A DNA stretch of 28,109 nt. Source: Prasinococcaceae sp. CCMP 1430. Lineage: Eukaryota; Prasinodermophyta; Palmophyllophyceae; Prasinococcales; Prasinococcaceae. Positions 27,599 through 28,109 of the stretch are shown here, one piece after another. The stretch spans positions 1 through 28,109 of the forward strand of contig RQSC01000003.1 of assembly GCA_013416795.1 (NCBI GenBank), read 5' to 3'. The translations under genes were made by a program, and so were the position numbers. Position 1 is the stretch's first letter, and every line of letters begins with the position of its first letter. The notes beneath the pieces are model-generated. The model was given only the letters and a program-made list of their open reading frames with translations, had not been told where the DNA came from and did no database searches.

Positions 27599-27718
27599 GC
27601 GCCCCACCGACCGCGCAGCCGCTTGCGGCGGAGACGCCATCCCGGATCAAATTCTTCGGTATTGCGCTCAATCGGCGAAGGCGCGGCGGCCGACGGAGGA
27701 GGCGTCGGCACGCGCGGC

Positions 27719-27731
27719 TTCCAGAAGCTTC
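27719..27731 (-). promoter_or_regulatory. Three-unit heat shock element
   Basis: TTCCAGAAGCTTC is an exact TTCnnGAAnnTTC, three alternating nGAAn pentamers, the canonical HSF trimer site. It is about 410 bp upstream of Hsp110 and in the shared region before the gene at the right edge. Stress induction of Hsp110 is a reasonable inference. Confidence 0.55.
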
Positions 27732-27738
27732 GTCGTCG

Positions 27739-27763
27739 CTCGTTCGTTCGTTCGTTCGTTCGT
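27739..27763 (+). repeat. TTCG tetranucleotide repeat
   Basis: About five TTCG units follow directly after the heat shock element. It is a simple slippage repeat. Confidence 0.8.
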
Positions 27764-27970
27764 CGTCGGCACGCATTGTGCTTTACGCACGCATTCATCG
27801 ATCAAGCAATCGATGCGCGGTGGTGCGAGTTTCGGTTGGAAACGCGATCTGATAAGGGTTGGGTGTTGCGCATCCATGGGGAGGGTTTGGTGCTCTTTTT
27901 TTTTGGCGGGAAACGGCGTGCGTCTGGGGGCGCGCGCGCGCACGCCCATGACACACACCACCACAACGAC

Positions 27971-27994
27971 ACCACCACCACCACCACCACCACC
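27971..27994 (+). repeat. ACC trinucleotide repeat
   Basis: About eight ACC triplets lie about 80-100 bp upstream of the putative start codon at the right edge. Confidence 0.8.
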
Positions 27995-28070
27995 GGGTTG
28001 TGCTCGCTTTGCAGCCTCCTGGCGGCCACAGCGCACACGGGGGGCGCCGCGCCCGCTCGCCGCGGCCGCG

Positions 28071-28109
28071 ATGCCCGCTGTCAAGCGCGGCGCCGCCGCC
28101 GCGGGCCTG
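28071..28109 (+). CDS. Possible 5' end of a gene running off the window
   Basis: An ATG in GCCGCGATGC context opens a frame reading MPAVKRGAAAAGL to the window edge. Position, orientation (divergent from Hsp110) and start context suggest a gene start, but 13 codons allow no identification. Confidence 0.3.
   Translation, partial: MPAVKRGAAAAGL

Overview
The window is eukaryotic nuclear DNA. Its protein genes are widely spaced, lie on both strands without operon structure, and several are interrupted by short spliceosomal introns. Most of the sequence is very GC-rich, so long accidental open frames occur on all strands. The gene set suggests a unicellular, probably flagellated alga or related protist: type 1 isopentenyl-diphosphate isomerase, an ERG4-type sterol reductase, a TMEM87-like Golgi seven-pass protein, a Golgi sugar-nucleotide transporter, Hsp110, the splicing factor CWC2, NAD(P)HX dehydratase and a CCDC17-like coiled-coil protein. 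GC richness and GTGCG intron donors would suit a haptophyte or another GC-rich microalga, but this placement is an inference.

Layout, left to right: a DsbD-like coding fragment (541-654); a TPR/HAT-repeat protein (645-3140, +); IPP isomerase in three exons (3478-4533, +); about 2.3 kb with no gene I can support; a TMEM87/GOST seven-pass protein (6842-8665, +); CWC2 in three exons (8747-10216, -); ERG4 sterol reductase in two exons (10800-12405, -); NAD(P)HX dehydratase in two exons (13054-14246, +); a 1,334-residue CCDC17-like protein (14433-18437, -); an Ala-rich protein with unresolved 5' end (about 19267-20211, +); 47-bp tandem repeats and a broken or overlapping zinc-ribbon ORF pair (20280-20776, -); an almost cytosine-free block (21208-22598); a tRNA-Glu(CUC) gene with an insertion in its D-loop (22613-22714, -); a nucleotide-sugar transporter in two exons (23266-24533, +); Hsp110 (24871-27309, -); and the possible start of another gene at the right edge (28071, +).

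The two strongest unusual signals are adjacent. One is about 1.39 kb whose + strand has only four cytosines, first a G-rich degenerate repeat and then an A/T-rich tail with a telomere-like motif. The other is the tRNA-Glu gene, which folds into a complete 72-nt cloverleaf only if a 30-nt segment is removed from the D-loop, a non-canonical intron position for eukaryotic nuclear tRNAs. The 3' end of that segment rebuilds a pol III A box. All seven spliceosomal introns I could place begin with GTGCG.

The protein genes are mostly housekeeping and endomembrane functions and do not form one pathway. The nearest thing to a theme is isoprenoid/sterol synthesis (IDI and ERG4) together with Golgi biology (TMEM87-like protein and sugar-nucleotide transporter). 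I attach no weight to that clustering.
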